Positions 51,081 through 59,787 of a DNA stretch of 64,000 nucleotides are shown here, piece after piece. Location: assembly GCF_965137005.1 (NCBI RefSeq), contig NZ_CBCRXM010000002.1:248001-312000 (forward strand), written 5' to 3'. A program made the translations under genes and the position numbers. The DNA comes from Sphingomonas_O antarctica (lineage in GTDB: Bacteria > Pseudomonadota > Alphaproteobacteria > Sphingomonadales > Sphingomonadaceae). The notes beneath the pieces are model-generated. The model searched no databases. It worked only from the letters and a program-made list of their open reading frames with translations, and was not told the origin of the DNA. Every line of letters begins with the position of its first letter. The first letter of the stretch is position 1.

Positions 51081-52631
51081 ATGACCACCGACGAGACGGC
51101 CCCCCGCGCGGGCGGCGCCTATGCCTGGTACGTGCTGATCGTGCTGTTCGCGGTGTATGTCCTCAACTTCGTCGACCGGCAGATTCTCAGCATATTGGCC
51201 AAGGACGTGAAGCGCGATCTGGGCTTGGACGATGCCGATATCGGGTTTCTGTTCGGCACTGCATTCGGGGTGTTTTACTCCCTGTTCGGCATTCCGCTCG
51301 GGCGACTGGCGGACAATTGGAACCGGGTGCGGCTGATCACGGTGGGCCTCGCCATCTGGTCGGCGATGACCGCGTTTTCGGGGCTGGCGCGGAATGGCGC
51401 ACAGCTCACCGCTGCGCGCATCGGCGTGGGGATCGGCGAGGCGACCGCGAGCCCATGCGCCTATTCATTGCTGTCGGACTATTTCCCAAAGAACCGCCGC
51501 GCGTTCGCGCTGGCAATCTATTCATCGGGCATTTTCGTCGGTGGCGGCATGTCGTTGTTCATCGGCGGGGCGATCGTCGACAGATGGAACGCCGCTTACC
51601 CGGCGGGGCATTGGGGCCTGGTCGGATGGCAAGCAGCATTCATGGCGGTGGGCATCCCGGGCCTGATCCTCGCATTGCTCGTTGCGACGTTGCGCGAGCC
51701 GAAGCGAGGCGCGGCGGAGGGGCTGGTGACGCCGGTATCCTCGACCCCATTCAAGGATTTCGGCGCGGAGCTGGTGGCGATCATCCCGCCGTTGACGCTT
51801 ATCGGTGCGGCACGGCGCGGACCGGTGGCGCTGGCGATCAATTTGGCTGCATTCGTCGCGATGTGCGTGATCGTGTGGTTCCTGGTTCACGCGACCGGGG
51901 ACTTGTACCAATGGCTGGCGGTCGGCGGAGGGGCTTATGCCGTATTTTCCTGGGCGAGCACGCTGCGGCAGCGCGATCCGGCGACCTTTGCGCTCATTTG
52001 GGGCACGCCCGCCTTCCTCGCCACCGCGCTGGGCTACGGGCTGATCTCCTATGTGTCGTACGGCGTGGCGGCGTTCGGTGCGCTGTATGCGGAGACGGTG
52101 CTGCATCAGGACAAGACGACCGTCGGCCTGTTCCTTGGCGGCGGCGCGGCGGCGGGCGGCTTCATCGGCATCGTCGCGGGCGGGCGGCTGGCCGACTGGC
52201 TGAAGGCGAATACCAAATGGGGGCGTATTCCGGTGATCATGATCGGTTGCCTGTTGCCGATCCCGATGCTGATTTACGCCTATTCGACGCCGAGCCCGCT
52301 GGCATTTTACCTCGTCAGTTTCGTGATGAGCGGCTCGGCTTCGGCGGCGCTCGGGCCGGCGGGGGCGACGACGCAGGATCTGGTCCTGCCGCGGATGCGC
52401 GGGACGGCGACGGCAACGTTCTTCATCGCGACGACGCTCGTGGGCCTCGCACTGGGGCCATACATGACGGGTTTCGTGTCGCGCGCGACGGGCGATTTGC
52501 GAACGGGCATTCTGACATTGCTGATCGTGGCGCCGCTGTCGCTTGGCTGTTTGCTGTTCGCGTGGCGGCGGCTGCCCATGGCGGAGGTCACCCTCATCGA
52601 GCGCGCCCGGGCGGCGGGGGAGCCGGTATAA
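51081..52631 (+). CDS. MFS transporter
   Basis: 516-residue membrane transporter with about twelve hydrophobic segments. Typical MFS motifs: FVDRQILSILAKDVKRDLGL in the first helix-loop, GIPLGRLADNWNRVRLI (motif A, G-x-L-A-D) and YFPKNRRAFALAIYSSG. It resembles the spinster-type (hexuronate/glucarate-like) MFS family, judging by VLNFVDRQILSIL; substrate unknown. The ATG at 51081 follows GCGAGGGAGAGCGC; the frame is open to 50991 but the hydrophilic start is a poor candidate. Confidence 0.9.
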   Translation: MTTDETAPRAGGAYAWYVLIVLFAVYVLNFVDRQILSILAKDVKRDLGLDDADIGFLFGTAFGVFYSLFGIPLGRLADNWNRVRLITVGLAIWSAMTAFSGLARNGAQLTAARIGVGIGEATASPCAYSLLSDYFPKNRRAFALAIYSSGIFVGGGMSLFIGGAIVDRWNAAYPAGHWGLVGWQAAFMAVGIPGLILALLVATLREPKRGAAEGLVTPVSSTPFKDFGAELVAIIPPLTLIGAARRGPVALAINLAAFVAMCVIVWFLVHATGDLYQWLAVGGGAYAVFSWASTLRQRDPATFALIWGTPAFLATALGYGLISYVSYGVAAFGALYAETVLHQDKTTVGLFLGGGAAAGGFIGIVAGGRLADWLKANTKWGRIPVIMIGCLLPIPMLIYAYSTPSPLAFYLVSFVMSGSASAALGPAGATTQDLVLPRMRGTATATFFIATTLVGLALGPYMTGFVSRATGDLRTGILTLLIVAPLSLGCLLFAWRRLPMAEVTLIERARAAGEPV

Positions 52632-52715
52632 TGGCATCATTATTGCATCCGATTTGCGTCTTATAGCCTCCACGCTCTTTTCACCGGCGTCACGACCGGC
52701 AATCGCATCGCCCCG

Positions 52716-52877
52716 ATGACAGATAATTTGCAGGACGCCGCAGACCTCACCAAAAGCGCGATCGCCGCGCTCGACCGTGCGGAGGCCGACGTGCCCGCCG
52801 CGATGCTCGACCATGCGCTGCACATCATCAACGAATTGATCGAGACGCGCAGCCGGGCGCGCGCTGCCGCCAACTAA
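52716..52877 (+). CDS. Small helical protein, 53 residues, unknown
   Basis: Open frame from ATG 52716 to TAA 52875-52877: acidic, Ala-rich helices (LQDAADLTKSAIAALDRAEA, MLDHALHIINELIETRSRARA) with no membrane segment. Codon third positions are G/C-rich as in neighbouring genes, and the frame has a coiled-coil look, which supports a real small protein. It ends 4 bases inside the last gene of the opposite-strand operon. No family recognised. Confidence 0.6.
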   Translation: MTDNLQDAADLTKSAIAALDRAEADVPAAMLDHALHIINELIETRSRARAAAN

Positions 52878-53203
52878 GCGGCGAGCAATGCCTCCATGGC
52901 GTCGAAGGTCTTGTCGGTCAGCGTCAGCGAATCCGAACGCCGTCCGCGCCGGATCATGCCCCGCGTTTCCATCAGCGCAATGTAACGCGGCGTGGTCCGT
53001 GCGCTGATCATATCTTCGTCGGCATCGAGCCCGGCGGCGCGATGGACGAACAGTTCGAGGAGCAAATTCCACACCGGATCGCCGAACAATTCTGGACCGA
53101 ACGCCGTCGCGCGTTGTCGGTTGAGGCGGATCTCACGCAGCGCGCGTTCGACCGCGGCTTCGTTGGGCCGATCGTTGCGCCCGAGGATACGCTCGTGGAT
53201 CAT
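52874..53203 (-). CDS. Winged-helix-like putative regulatory protein
   Basis: 109-residue product: MIHERILGRNDRPNEAAVER, GDPVWNLLLELFVHRAAGLD, then ISARTTPRYIALMETRGMIRRGRRSDSLTLTDKTF, which reads as recognition helix, helix and beta-wing of a winged-helix domain of the MarR/PadR-like kind. The start ATG 53203 overlaps the stop of the membrane protein gene (ATGA), and the longer open frame upstream is out of frame with it. Fourth gene of the operon; exact family not recognised. Confidence 0.6.
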   Translation of the reverse strand: MIHERILGRNDRPNEAAVERALREIRLNRQRATAFGPELFGDPVWNLLLELFVHRAAGLDADEDMISARTTPRYIALMETRGMIRRGRRSDSLTLTDKTFDAMEALLAA

Positions 53204-53643
53204 ATGAGTGGTGACCAGCTCGGTTCCGACCCACGCCTCTGCGCGCGCTGAAAATGCCGCTGGCAGCCGACGATCAGGATCAGCAGCATGGGATAGGCGA
53301 TCAGCGACACCGCGCGCTGGTAACTCCAGCCCGGTAGGTCGTGAATATAGGCGCGCACCCCTTGGAACGCGACCGCGACGATGTGCAGCGACGCCAGCCA
53401 CATCGGCCAAAAGCGGTTGGCGCGTAGGGCGACCGCGATCAACCCGACCAGCAAAGCCAGGTCGATCAGCGTCACGCTGAGTTCGACATGCTCATAGCGC
53501 CGACCAAGGTTTTGCGTTGCGAACCCGGCCAGTGCGGCGAGCAGCATCATCACCGCCACCGTCCGCTCCGGCGCCGCGCCCCTGACGAGCGCGAAGCCGC
53601 AAGCGGATAGCAGAACGATGTTGAAGATGATGACGTTGGTCAT
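53200..53643 (-). CDS. Four-helix membrane protein, unknown function
   Basis: 147 residues with four to five hydrophobic segments: VIIFNIVLLSACGFALVRG, VAVMMLLAALAGFATQN, LSVTLIDLALLVGLIAVALRA, WLASLHIVAVAFQGVR and VSLIAYPMLLILIVGCQ, then a charged cytoplasmic tail (RHFQRAQRRGSEPSW). Third gene of the four-gene unit, ten bases after the second and coupled to the fourth by a 4-base overlap. Confidence 0.65.
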   Translation of the reverse strand: MTNVIIFNIVLLSACGFALVRGAAPERTVAVMMLLAALAGFATQNLGRRYEHVELSVTLIDLALLVGLIAVALRANRFWPMWLASLHIVAVAFQGVRAYIHDLPGWSYQRAVSLIAYPMLLILIVGCQRHFQRAQRRGSEPSWSPLI

Positions 53644-53653
53644 GGTCGCGTCG

Positions 53654-54004
53654 TCAGACAGTCATACGCTCGGGCTGTTGTTCCAAAGCTGCTTGTTTCG
53701 GCGGAATTTTGGGGTCTTCGTCGCCGAACGAGATGACCGGCAGGCCGATGCCTTCGCGGACCGCATCGAGCGCGCGATGCGCCGAAACAGTGTGCCCGCG
53801 CGCCGCGATGACCGCCGCTACGGCTTGGCCGACATGGCTGAGCGCATGCTGTCCCGTCTGTGCGGGCAGGCTCGCCGAAACGCGTGCGCGGGGCAAAGCC
53901 GCCGCCAGTTCGGCGCCAGCGGTAACCGCCGCGTCCATGGCCGCTTCCATGCGCTGCAACATCTGCGCGACGCTCAGCGCCGCATCCATCTTCGCTTCGA
54001 TCAT
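53654..54004 (-). CDS. Small helical protein, unknown
   Basis: 116 residues, Ala-rich helices (MIEAKMDAALSVAQMLQRME, MDAAVTAGAELAAALPRA, HALSHVGQAVAAVIAARGHTVS) and a polar Pro-containing tail (FGDEDPKIPPKQAALEQQPE). ATG 54004 has AGGGATTTCA before it. No membrane segment and no known family. It lies 13 bases after the HTH gene and 10 before the membrane protein gene. Confidence 0.6.
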   Translation of the reverse strand: MIEAKMDAALSVAQMLQRMEAAMDAAVTAGAELAAALPRARVSASLPAQTGQHALSHVGQAVAAVIAARGHTVSAHRALDAVREGIGLPVISFGDEDPKIPPKQAALEQQPERMTV

Positions 54005-54017
54005 TGAAATCCCTGCC

Positions 54018-54545
54018 CTATTTGGGAGAGACGATCGCCGACACCACATCGCTGACCAGTTTCAGTCCGTTGGCCAGCATCCCGAAGGCGATTGCCATCG
54101 CCAGCGGGAGGATGATCAACCAGACCAGTCTGGTCCCGATGCTTAAATCGTTGCCGTCTTCCCCGTGTCGCCTCAGCGGAAGCCGGAATGGAGTGGACCG
54201 GTTGACGGAAGGTTGACCGCGAAGGTCGACCGCCGCTTCAGCAACCGGGCCACCGACATGGTCGGCCGCCACGGGCAGTGTTGCCGCGGGCAGGGGTGTC
54301 GCCGCCAGATGGACAGGGTCACCTGTGATCCGGTCGGATGTGCTTTCATGCGCGGCGAGGGCGCGCGCGGCATCGATTCGCGACGTTACACCCAGCGTGC
54401 GGACGGCGCGCTCGATCGCCTGGTCGATCGCGTATTTGGACTTGCCGAGGTCGCGCGCAATCTCCTTCGACGTCTGGTGCCGGAACGTCCGGCGCAGACA
54501 ATCGCGCTGATAATCGCTGAGTCGGTCGAAGTCCGGATCCCCCAT
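54018..54545 (-). CDS. Membrane-anchored LuxR-type HTH regulator
   Basis: 175 residues. Residues 5-66 are a LuxR/GerE-type helix-turn-helix: LSDYQRDCLRRTFRHQTSKE, IARDLGKSKYAIDQAIERAVR, TLGVTSRIDAARALA. A linker follows, then one hydrophobic stretch near residues 138-165 (LVWLIILPLAMAIAFGMLAN). HTH at the N-terminus plus a C-terminal membrane segment suggests a membrane-held transcription factor. No sensor or receiver domain is present. First gene of the four-gene unit; its start codon is within a perfect inverted repeat. Confidence 0.75.
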   Translation of the reverse strand: MGDPDFDRLSDYQRDCLRRTFRHQTSKEIARDLGKSKYAIDQAIERAVRTLGVTSRIDAARALAAHESTSDRITGDPVHLAATPLPAATLPVAADHVGGPVAEAAVDLRGQPSVNRSTPFRLPLRRHGEDGNDLSIGTRLVWLIILPLAMAIAFGMLANGLKLVSDVVSAIVSPK

Positions 54546-54570
54546 GCGCTCAAGCTTAAGCGCATGGGGG
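54539..54570. promoter_or_regulatory. 12-bp inverted repeat spanning the start codon of the HTH gene
   Basis: CCCCCATGCGCT (54539-54550) and AGCGCATGGGGG (54559-54570) are perfect inverted arms around CAAGCTTA, whose centre AAGCTT is itself a palindrome. The start codon of the HTH gene (54543-54545) lies inside one arm. It could be an operator bound by the HTH protein itself or an mRNA hairpin hiding the start. Confidence 0.7.
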
Positions 54571-54610
54571 CGTTAATCACAAATCAGCGGCGGGGATTGC
54601 CGCCATACGG

Positions 54611-56644
54611 TTACCAAATGTGGACGCGCTGTTCGGGCGCGAGGTACAAAGCTTCGCCCGGCTTCACGCTAAATGCCTTATACCAGGCGTCAATATTCCG
54701 AACGACGGCGTTGACGCGCGCCTTTTCGGGGCTGTGCGGATCGGTCAGCAATTGTTCGCGCACCGCGCCCTCACGCCGCATCCCGCGCCACACCTGCGCA
54801 TAACCGAGGAAAAAGCGCTGATCGCCGGTCAGTCCGTCGATCACCGGCGGTTCGCCATGCGCGGCGACATATTTGCGCCACGCGCCATAGGCGGTTTCGA
54901 CGCCCGACAGATCGCCGATATTCTCACCCATGGTCAGCTTGCCGTTGATGTGGATACCGGGGATCGGCTCGATCGCGTCATATTGTGCGCCGAGCATCGT
55001 GGTACGCTGGCCATATTTTGCGGCGGCGTCCTCGCTCCACCAATCCTTCAATTGGCCGAGGCCATTAAAGCGCCGGCCCTGATCGTCGAACCCGTGGCCG
55101 ATTTCATGGCCGATGACCGCGCCGATCGCGCCGTAATTGACCGCGGGATCGGCATTCGGATCAAAAAATGGCGGCTGGAGAATCGCCGCGGGGAAGGTGA
55201 TCGAATTGTTCGGTGGGTTGTAATAGGCGTTCACCGTCTGCGGCGACATGAACCACAATGACTTGTCGACCGGCTTGGGGAAACGCTGCAGCTGCAGGTT
55301 CCAGGTAAAGCGCTCGCCGCGCACGGTATTGCCCAGCAAATCGTCGCGCTTCACGACATAGGTCGAATAATCGATCCATTTGTCGGGATAGCCGATCTGC
55401 GGGGTAAAGGCGGCGAGCTTGGCATCGGCCTGTGCGCGCGTGGCGGGGTCCATCCAGTTGTTCTGTGCGATCCGGTCCTTGAGCGACGCGCGGATGTTGC
55501 TGATCAATTCATCCATCTGCGCCTTGCTGGCGGGCGGGAAGTATTTGGCGACATAGACTTCGCCAACGGCTTCGGGCAGCTGCGCATTGACGACCGCGAC
55601 GCCGCGTTTCCAGCGTTCGCGCTGTTCCTTCACATCGCGCAGCGTGACCGAATAGAAATTGAAATTGGCGTCGTCGAACGCCTTGGGCAATTGCGTCGCG
55701 TGCGTGCGGATGAAGTGGAAGGCGAGATAATCCTTCCAAGTCGACAGCGGCACGCTGTCGAGCAATTTGCTGGTGTCGGTCAGTTCGCTCGGCTGACGCA
55801 CCACGATGCGCGCCGGCGTACCCAGACCACGCGCGGCAATGTAGCGCGCCCAATCATATTGCGGGGCCAGCGCCTGAAGTTCGGGGATGGTCAGACGATT
55901 GACCGACTGCGTCACGTCGCGGCTGCGCTCCGGTGTCCAGTGGGCATTGGCGATCTGGGTCTCCAGCGCGATCACACGGTCGGCGCGCGCGTCGGGCGTG
56001 CTGAACCCGGCGAGGCCCAGCATCGTGCTGACATAAGTGCGATAGGCGGCACGGAAGGCCGGGAACTTGCCGTCGGCGCGCAGATAATAATCGCGGTTCG
56101 GCAGGCCCAATCCGCCCTGCGCCACACCGACGGTGTAACGCGTCGGATCATCGGGATCGGCGGCGACGCCCACGCCTGCGGGCGCAGTATAAGATGGCGT
56201 CGCGAACAGCGCGATAAGGCCGGCACGGTCCTTCACCGCCGCGACGGGATCGAGATAGGGTTTGAGCACCGCAGTGCCGCGCTGCTCGATCGTCGCCGTG
56301 TCCATCCAGCTGGCCCACAAATCCGCGATCTTGGCTTCCTTGGTGCCCGCCGCCGGGGCGCCCAGCCCGCCGACGATGTCGCGCACCTGCCGCTCACTGA
56401 GCAGTGCCAGATCCTGAAACGATCCGGTCACCGTCTGATCGGCGGGGATCACGGCGGTTTTGGCCCAGGCACCGTTGGCGTAATCCCAGAAATCGTCGCC
56501 CGGCTTTTCGGCGATATCGCGTCCGGTCAGATCGACGCCCCAGGTGCCGAGTTGCGGCTTGGTCGGTGCGGCAGATTGCGCCGACAGCGCAGCGGGAAGG
56601 GTCAGCGCGCCAATCAGCAGCGCGGCACGAAAGCTTTTGGTCAT
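54611..56644 (-). CDS. M13 family metallopeptidase (PepO/neprilysin-like), secreted
   Basis: 677-residue zinc endopeptidase with signal peptide MTKSFRAALLIGALTLPAALSA, so periplasmic. Signature motifs: NAYYNPPNNSITFPAAILQ, GAVIGHEIGHGFDDQG (zinc-binding HExxH, near residue 513), GENIGDLSGVETAY (third ligand Glu, near 571) and the closing VNAVVRNIDAWYKAF with APEQRVHIW. Length and order match PepO/neprilysin. Cuts peptides of less than about 40 residues in family members. Confidence 0.95.
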   Translation of the reverse strand: MTKSFRAALLIGALTLPAALSAQSAAPTKPQLGTWGVDLTGRDIAEKPGDDFWDYANGAWAKTAVIPADQTVTGSFQDLALLSERQVRDIVGGLGAPAAGTKEAKIADLWASWMDTATIEQRGTAVLKPYLDPVAAVKDRAGLIALFATPSYTAPAGVGVAADPDDPTRYTVGVAQGGLGLPNRDYYLRADGKFPAFRAAYRTYVSTMLGLAGFSTPDARADRVIALETQIANAHWTPERSRDVTQSVNRLTIPELQALAPQYDWARYIAARGLGTPARIVVRQPSELTDTSKLLDSVPLSTWKDYLAFHFIRTHATQLPKAFDDANFNFYSVTLRDVKEQRERWKRGVAVVNAQLPEAVGEVYVAKYFPPASKAQMDELISNIRASLKDRIAQNNWMDPATRAQADAKLAAFTPQIGYPDKWIDYSTYVVKRDDLLGNTVRGERFTWNLQLQRFPKPVDKSLWFMSPQTVNAYYNPPNNSITFPAAILQPPFFDPNADPAVNYGAIGAVIGHEIGHGFDDQGRRFNGLGQLKDWWSEDAAAKYGQRTTMLGAQYDAIEPIPGIHINGKLTMGENIGDLSGVETAYGAWRKYVAAHGEPPVIDGLTGDQRFFLGYAQVWRGMRREGAVREQLLTDPHSPEKARVNAVVRNIDAWYKAFSVKPGEALYLAPEQRVHIW

Positions 56645-56705
56645 CGGCGATCCTCTGAATTATTATGGCGGCAGGATTAGCAGCGCGGCGAGGCGGGACA
56701 AGGGG

Positions 56706-58856
56706 TTAGCCGGCAGCGGCGACGATCGCGGCCCAGGCGGCTTCGTCGATCGTCTCGACGCCCAGTTCCGCCGCTTTCTTCAGCTTCGATCCCGCGCCGG
56801 GGCCATACACGACAAGGTCGGTCTTGGCGCTGACCGAGCCCGCGGTGCGTGCACCCAAGGCTTCGGCCTGCGACTTGGCTTCGTCGCGGCTCATCGTTTC
56901 GAGGCTGCCGGTGAACACGACGGTCTTGCCGGTCACGGCCGAGGCGCGGACGTCGGCGATGTAGGGTGGGGGCGAAACTTCGTGCAGCAGATCGTCCCAC
57001 GCCGTGCGGTTGTGCTCTTCGTGAAAGAATGCACCGAGCGCCGTTACTACCGCGGGCCCAATGCCGTCGATGGCAGCCAAGCGCGCGCCCGCGTCCATTA
57101 TGTCATCAAATGAGATAGTGCCTCCCGGCGTCGTCGACGCTCGCTCTGCAGCAGTTCTCAGATCTTCGAGCGTCACAAACTCTTTGAGCAGGTCACGTGC
57201 GGTCACCGCGCCGACGTGACGGATGCCCAGCCCGAACAGGAAGCGCGGACCCTCAGGCGCGCGCTTGGCTTCGATCGCCGCGAGCAGACCATCGACCGAT
57301 TTTTCCTTCCACCCCTCGCGCGTCACCAATTCGTTGCGATGCGCCTTGAGGCGGAAGATGTCGGCGGGTGAATGCAGCCAGCCCAGCGAGACGAACTCGA
57401 CGATGGTCTTTTCGCCCAGCCCCTCGATGTCCAGCGCACCGCGCGACACGAAATGCTTCAGCCGTTCGATGCGCTGTGCCGGACAGATCAGCCCGCCGGT
57501 GCAGCGGATATCGACTTCGCCTTTCTCGGCGACTGCCTCGGACTGACATTCGGGGCAGTGGTCGGGAAACTTATAGGCGGGACGGGCTTCGTCGCGGGAC
57601 AGGATCTCGACGACTTGTGGAATCACGTCGCCGGCACGCTGGATCAGCACGCGGTCGCCCGGGCGGGCACCCAGTCGCGCAATCTCGTCCTTATTGTGCA
57701 GCGTGACGTTGGACACGACGACGCCGCCGACAGTGACGGGTTTGAGGCGTCCGACGGGAGTCAGCTTGCCGGTGCGCCCAACCTGAATGTCGATCGCCTC
57801 CAGCACCGTTTCCGCGCGTTCCGCGGGGAATTTGTGCGCGATTGCCCAGCGCGGCGCGCGTCCGACGCTGCCCAGCCGCGACTGCCAGTCGAGCCGGTCG
57901 ACCTTGTAGACCACGCCATCGATATCGAACGGCAAATCGGCGCGTTGTTTCTCGATGGCGCGATATTGGGCGAGCGCCTTGTCCAGAGGGGCGGCGGCCT
58001 GAAATTGCGGGGCGACGGGGAAGCCCCAGTTTTTCAGCGCGGCGACGATTTCGGACTGCGTGTCGCCGGGCAGCGCGTCGGCCTCCCCCCAGCCCCAGGC
58101 GAAGAAGCGCAGCGGGCGTGACGCGGTGACAGCCGCATCCTTCTGCCGCAGCGATCCCGCCGCCGCATTGCGCGGATTGGCGAACTGACGCGCCTTTGCG
58201 GGATCGTCGGCCTCGGCGAGCAGCCGGGCGTTGAGCGCGGCGAAATCGCCCTTGTCCATGTAGATTTCGCCGCGGACTTCAAACGTCCCTGTCGCCCCGG
58301 CGGAGGCCGGGGCCGCTTCGAACTGTCGCGCTCCATCGCCAACGGCCCCGGCCTCCGCCGGGGCGACGAGACGTTGCGGAATATCCCCTATCGTAAGGAC
58401 ATTGGGCGTCACGACCTCGCCCACCGCCCCGTCGCCACGTGTCAGGGCCTGGACCAGTTGGCCGTCTTCGTAACGCAACGAACAGGACAACCCGTCGATC
58501 TTGGGCTCGGCGGTGAGGAGAATTTCGGCGTCTTCGGACAGATTGAGAAACCGCCGCACCCGCCCGACGAACTCGACGACATCCTCGTCCGCAAACGCGT
58601 TGTCCAGGCTGAACATCGGCCGCGCATGCGCCACCTTGGCGAGCGGCGAGGTGGTCGGCGCGCCAACGGTTTTCGACGGCGAGTCCGCACGAATCAGATG
58701 CGGAAACTCCGCTTCCAGCGCCGCATTCTCGCGCATCAGCGCGTCGTATTCCGCGTCCGAAATCTCGGGCGCATCCTGATCGTGATACAGCTTATTGTGC
58801 CGCGCGATGTCCTTGGCGAGGCGCATCAGGCGATTGGCTGCTTCGGCTTCGGTCAC
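56706..58856 (-). CDS. ligA: NAD-dependent DNA ligase LigA
   Basis: Joins DNA nicks using NAD. The 716-residue protein has the N-terminal Ia domain (NKLYHDQDAPEISDAEYDAL), the adenylation motif with catalytic Lys119 (EPKIDGLSCSLRYEDG), OB-fold, four-Cys zinc finger (CPECQSEAV, CTGGLICPAQ), helix-hairpin-helix and C-terminal BRCT domain (GKTVVFTGSLETMSRDEAK). GTG start. Residues about 163-190 (Ala/Gly/Pro-rich: APAEAGAVGDGARQFEA) are encoded by an in-frame inverted pair of REP units; normal LigA has no such loop between the IPxRL and EVRGE blocks. Confidence 0.96.
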   Translation of the reverse strand: MTEAEAANRLMRLAKDIARHNKLYHDQDAPEISDAEYDALMRENAALEAEFPHLIRADSPSKTVGAPTTSPLAKVAHARPMFSLDNAFADEDVVEFVGRVRRFLNLSEDAEILLTAEPKIDGLSCSLRYEDGQLVQALTRGDGAVGEVVTPNVLTIGDIPQRLVAPAEAGAVGDGARQFEAAPASAGATGTFEVRGEIYMDKGDFAALNARLLAEADDPAKARQFANPRNAAAGSLRQKDAAVTASRPLRFFAWGWGEADALPGDTQSEIVAALKNWGFPVAPQFQAAAPLDKALAQYRAIEKQRADLPFDIDGVVYKVDRLDWQSRLGSVGRAPRWAIAHKFPAERAETVLEAIDIQVGRTGKLTPVGRLKPVTVGGVVVSNVTLHNKDEIARLGARPGDRVLIQRAGDVIPQVVEILSRDEARPAYKFPDHCPECQSEAVAEKGEVDIRCTGGLICPAQRIERLKHFVSRGALDIEGLGEKTIVEFVSLGWLHSPADIFRLKAHRNELVTREGWKEKSVDGLLAAIEAKRAPEGPRFLFGLGIRHVGAVTARDLLKEFVTLEDLRTAAERASTTPGGTISFDDIMDAGARLAAIDGIGPAVVTALGAFFHEEHNRTAWDDLLHEVSPPPYIADVRASAVTGKTVVFTGSLETMSRDEAKSQAEALGARTAGSVSAKTDLVVYGPGAGSKLKKAAELGVETIDEAAWAAIVAAAG
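58291..58367. repeat. REP-like inverted pair inserted in frame inside ligA
   Basis: A 25-base palindromic unit at 58291-58315 and its exact reverse complement at 58343-58367 lie 27 bases apart. The second copy is identical to mutS positions 7252-7276. The insert keeps the ligA frame and adds about 28 residues within the adenylation domain. Confidence 0.88.
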
Positions 58857-58873
58857 GCCGGTGTCTTAAGGCG

Positions 58874-58901
58874 AGGGGCGCGCCGCTGGCAACGCGCCCC
58901 T
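58874..58901. terminator. Hairpin between ligA and the secreted-protein gene
   Basis: AGGGGCGCG / CGCGCCCCT form a 9-bp perfect stem with a 10-base loop, between the stop of the minus-strand secreted protein and the start of ligA. There is no T-run after it, so it is a transcript-end structure of uncertain strength. Confidence 0.5.
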
Positions 58902-58910
58902 GCCGGTCGG

Positions 58911-59699
58911 TTACTGTTTTTTGAGCGTATATTCGTCGGTCGTCGCGGACTTCAGATTGGTCGCCTTCAACGTCATCGTCGTCGCGTCGACGGGTGTGTA
59001 GGCATAGGTGCCGATCGCCTTGCCGCCGACATAGTCGGTTTCGACAAAGCCCGCGCCCGCTTTGATCAGCGCGACCGTCGCGCCCGCCTTGTCGCCGACG
59101 AACGGCACCTGCGGCCCGCCCAGCTTGGCGGTGTAATGTTCGCCGGTGCCCAGCGTCATGGTCACCACATCGCCGGTCATGCTCATCGTCGCGGTGAGGT
59201 TTTCCTCGGCGATCTGCGCGCCGTCATTGACGCCGACCCACGATCCGCTGGTCGCGTGCGTGCCGGCGGGTGCCGGACCGACGCGCTTCGCCATGCTGGT
59301 GCTGGTGATCGACTTGCCTGCAGCATTATCGGCCGAGGTGCTGGTGAAACTCAGCATATTGCCATCGGCGGAGGTGGCGACCTTGGTGCTGCTGATCAGC
59401 ACGCCCTTGCGATAGCGCGACCATTCGATGGTGTTGGCATCGACGACCTTGACCGCGCCGGCGTCCCAATAATCGCGATCTGCGACGGGATGCGGCTTGC
59501 CGTCGGCTGGCATCTTGTACGGCGGGGTGCAGGATGTGCAATCGTACACACCGTCCTTGATCGAGAAGACATCGGGCTTGGTGGACAATTTGGCGGTGGT
59601 GGCATCCGCTTTCCACAATCCGTCGATCGGGCTGGCGGATATGGCGGGCGCGGACACGGCAACGAGCAGGCCGCACAATGCGGCGTTAAGGCGGTTCAT
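58911..59699 (-). CDS. Secreted protein of unknown function
   Basis: 262 residues with a signal peptide (MNRLNAALCGLLVAVSAPAISA). The mature part begins SPIDGLWKADATTAKLSTK, has a CTSCTPPYKMPADG pair of Cys near residue 55, and beta-rich repeats (NTIEWSRYRKGVLISSTKVA, TMSMTGDVVTMTLGTGEHYT). It resembles lipocalin-like secreted proteins by the SPIDGxWK start but I do not recognise a family. GGGGAATTTTG before ATG is a fair ribosome site. Monocistronic by its neighbours' spacing. Confidence 0.65.
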   Translation of the reverse strand: MNRLNAALCGLLVAVSAPAISASPIDGLWKADATTAKLSTKPDVFSIKDGVYDCTSCTPPYKMPADGKPHPVADRDYWDAGAVKVVDANTIEWSRYRKGVLISSTKVATSADGNMLSFTSTSADNAAGKSITSTSMAKRVGPAPAGTHATSGSWVGVNDGAQIAEENLTATMSMTGDVVTMTLGTGEHYTAKLGGPQVPFVGDKAGATVALIKAGAGFVETDYVGGKAIGTYAYTPVDATTMTLKATNLKSATTDEYTLKKQ

Positions 59700-59787
59700 C
59701 AAAATTCCCCTGGTTCGAAAATGTGCGTTCGATTCTAGGGCGACCCATTGGCAGAATAAGCGCGCCGCCAAATTCGCGCAAATGGAT

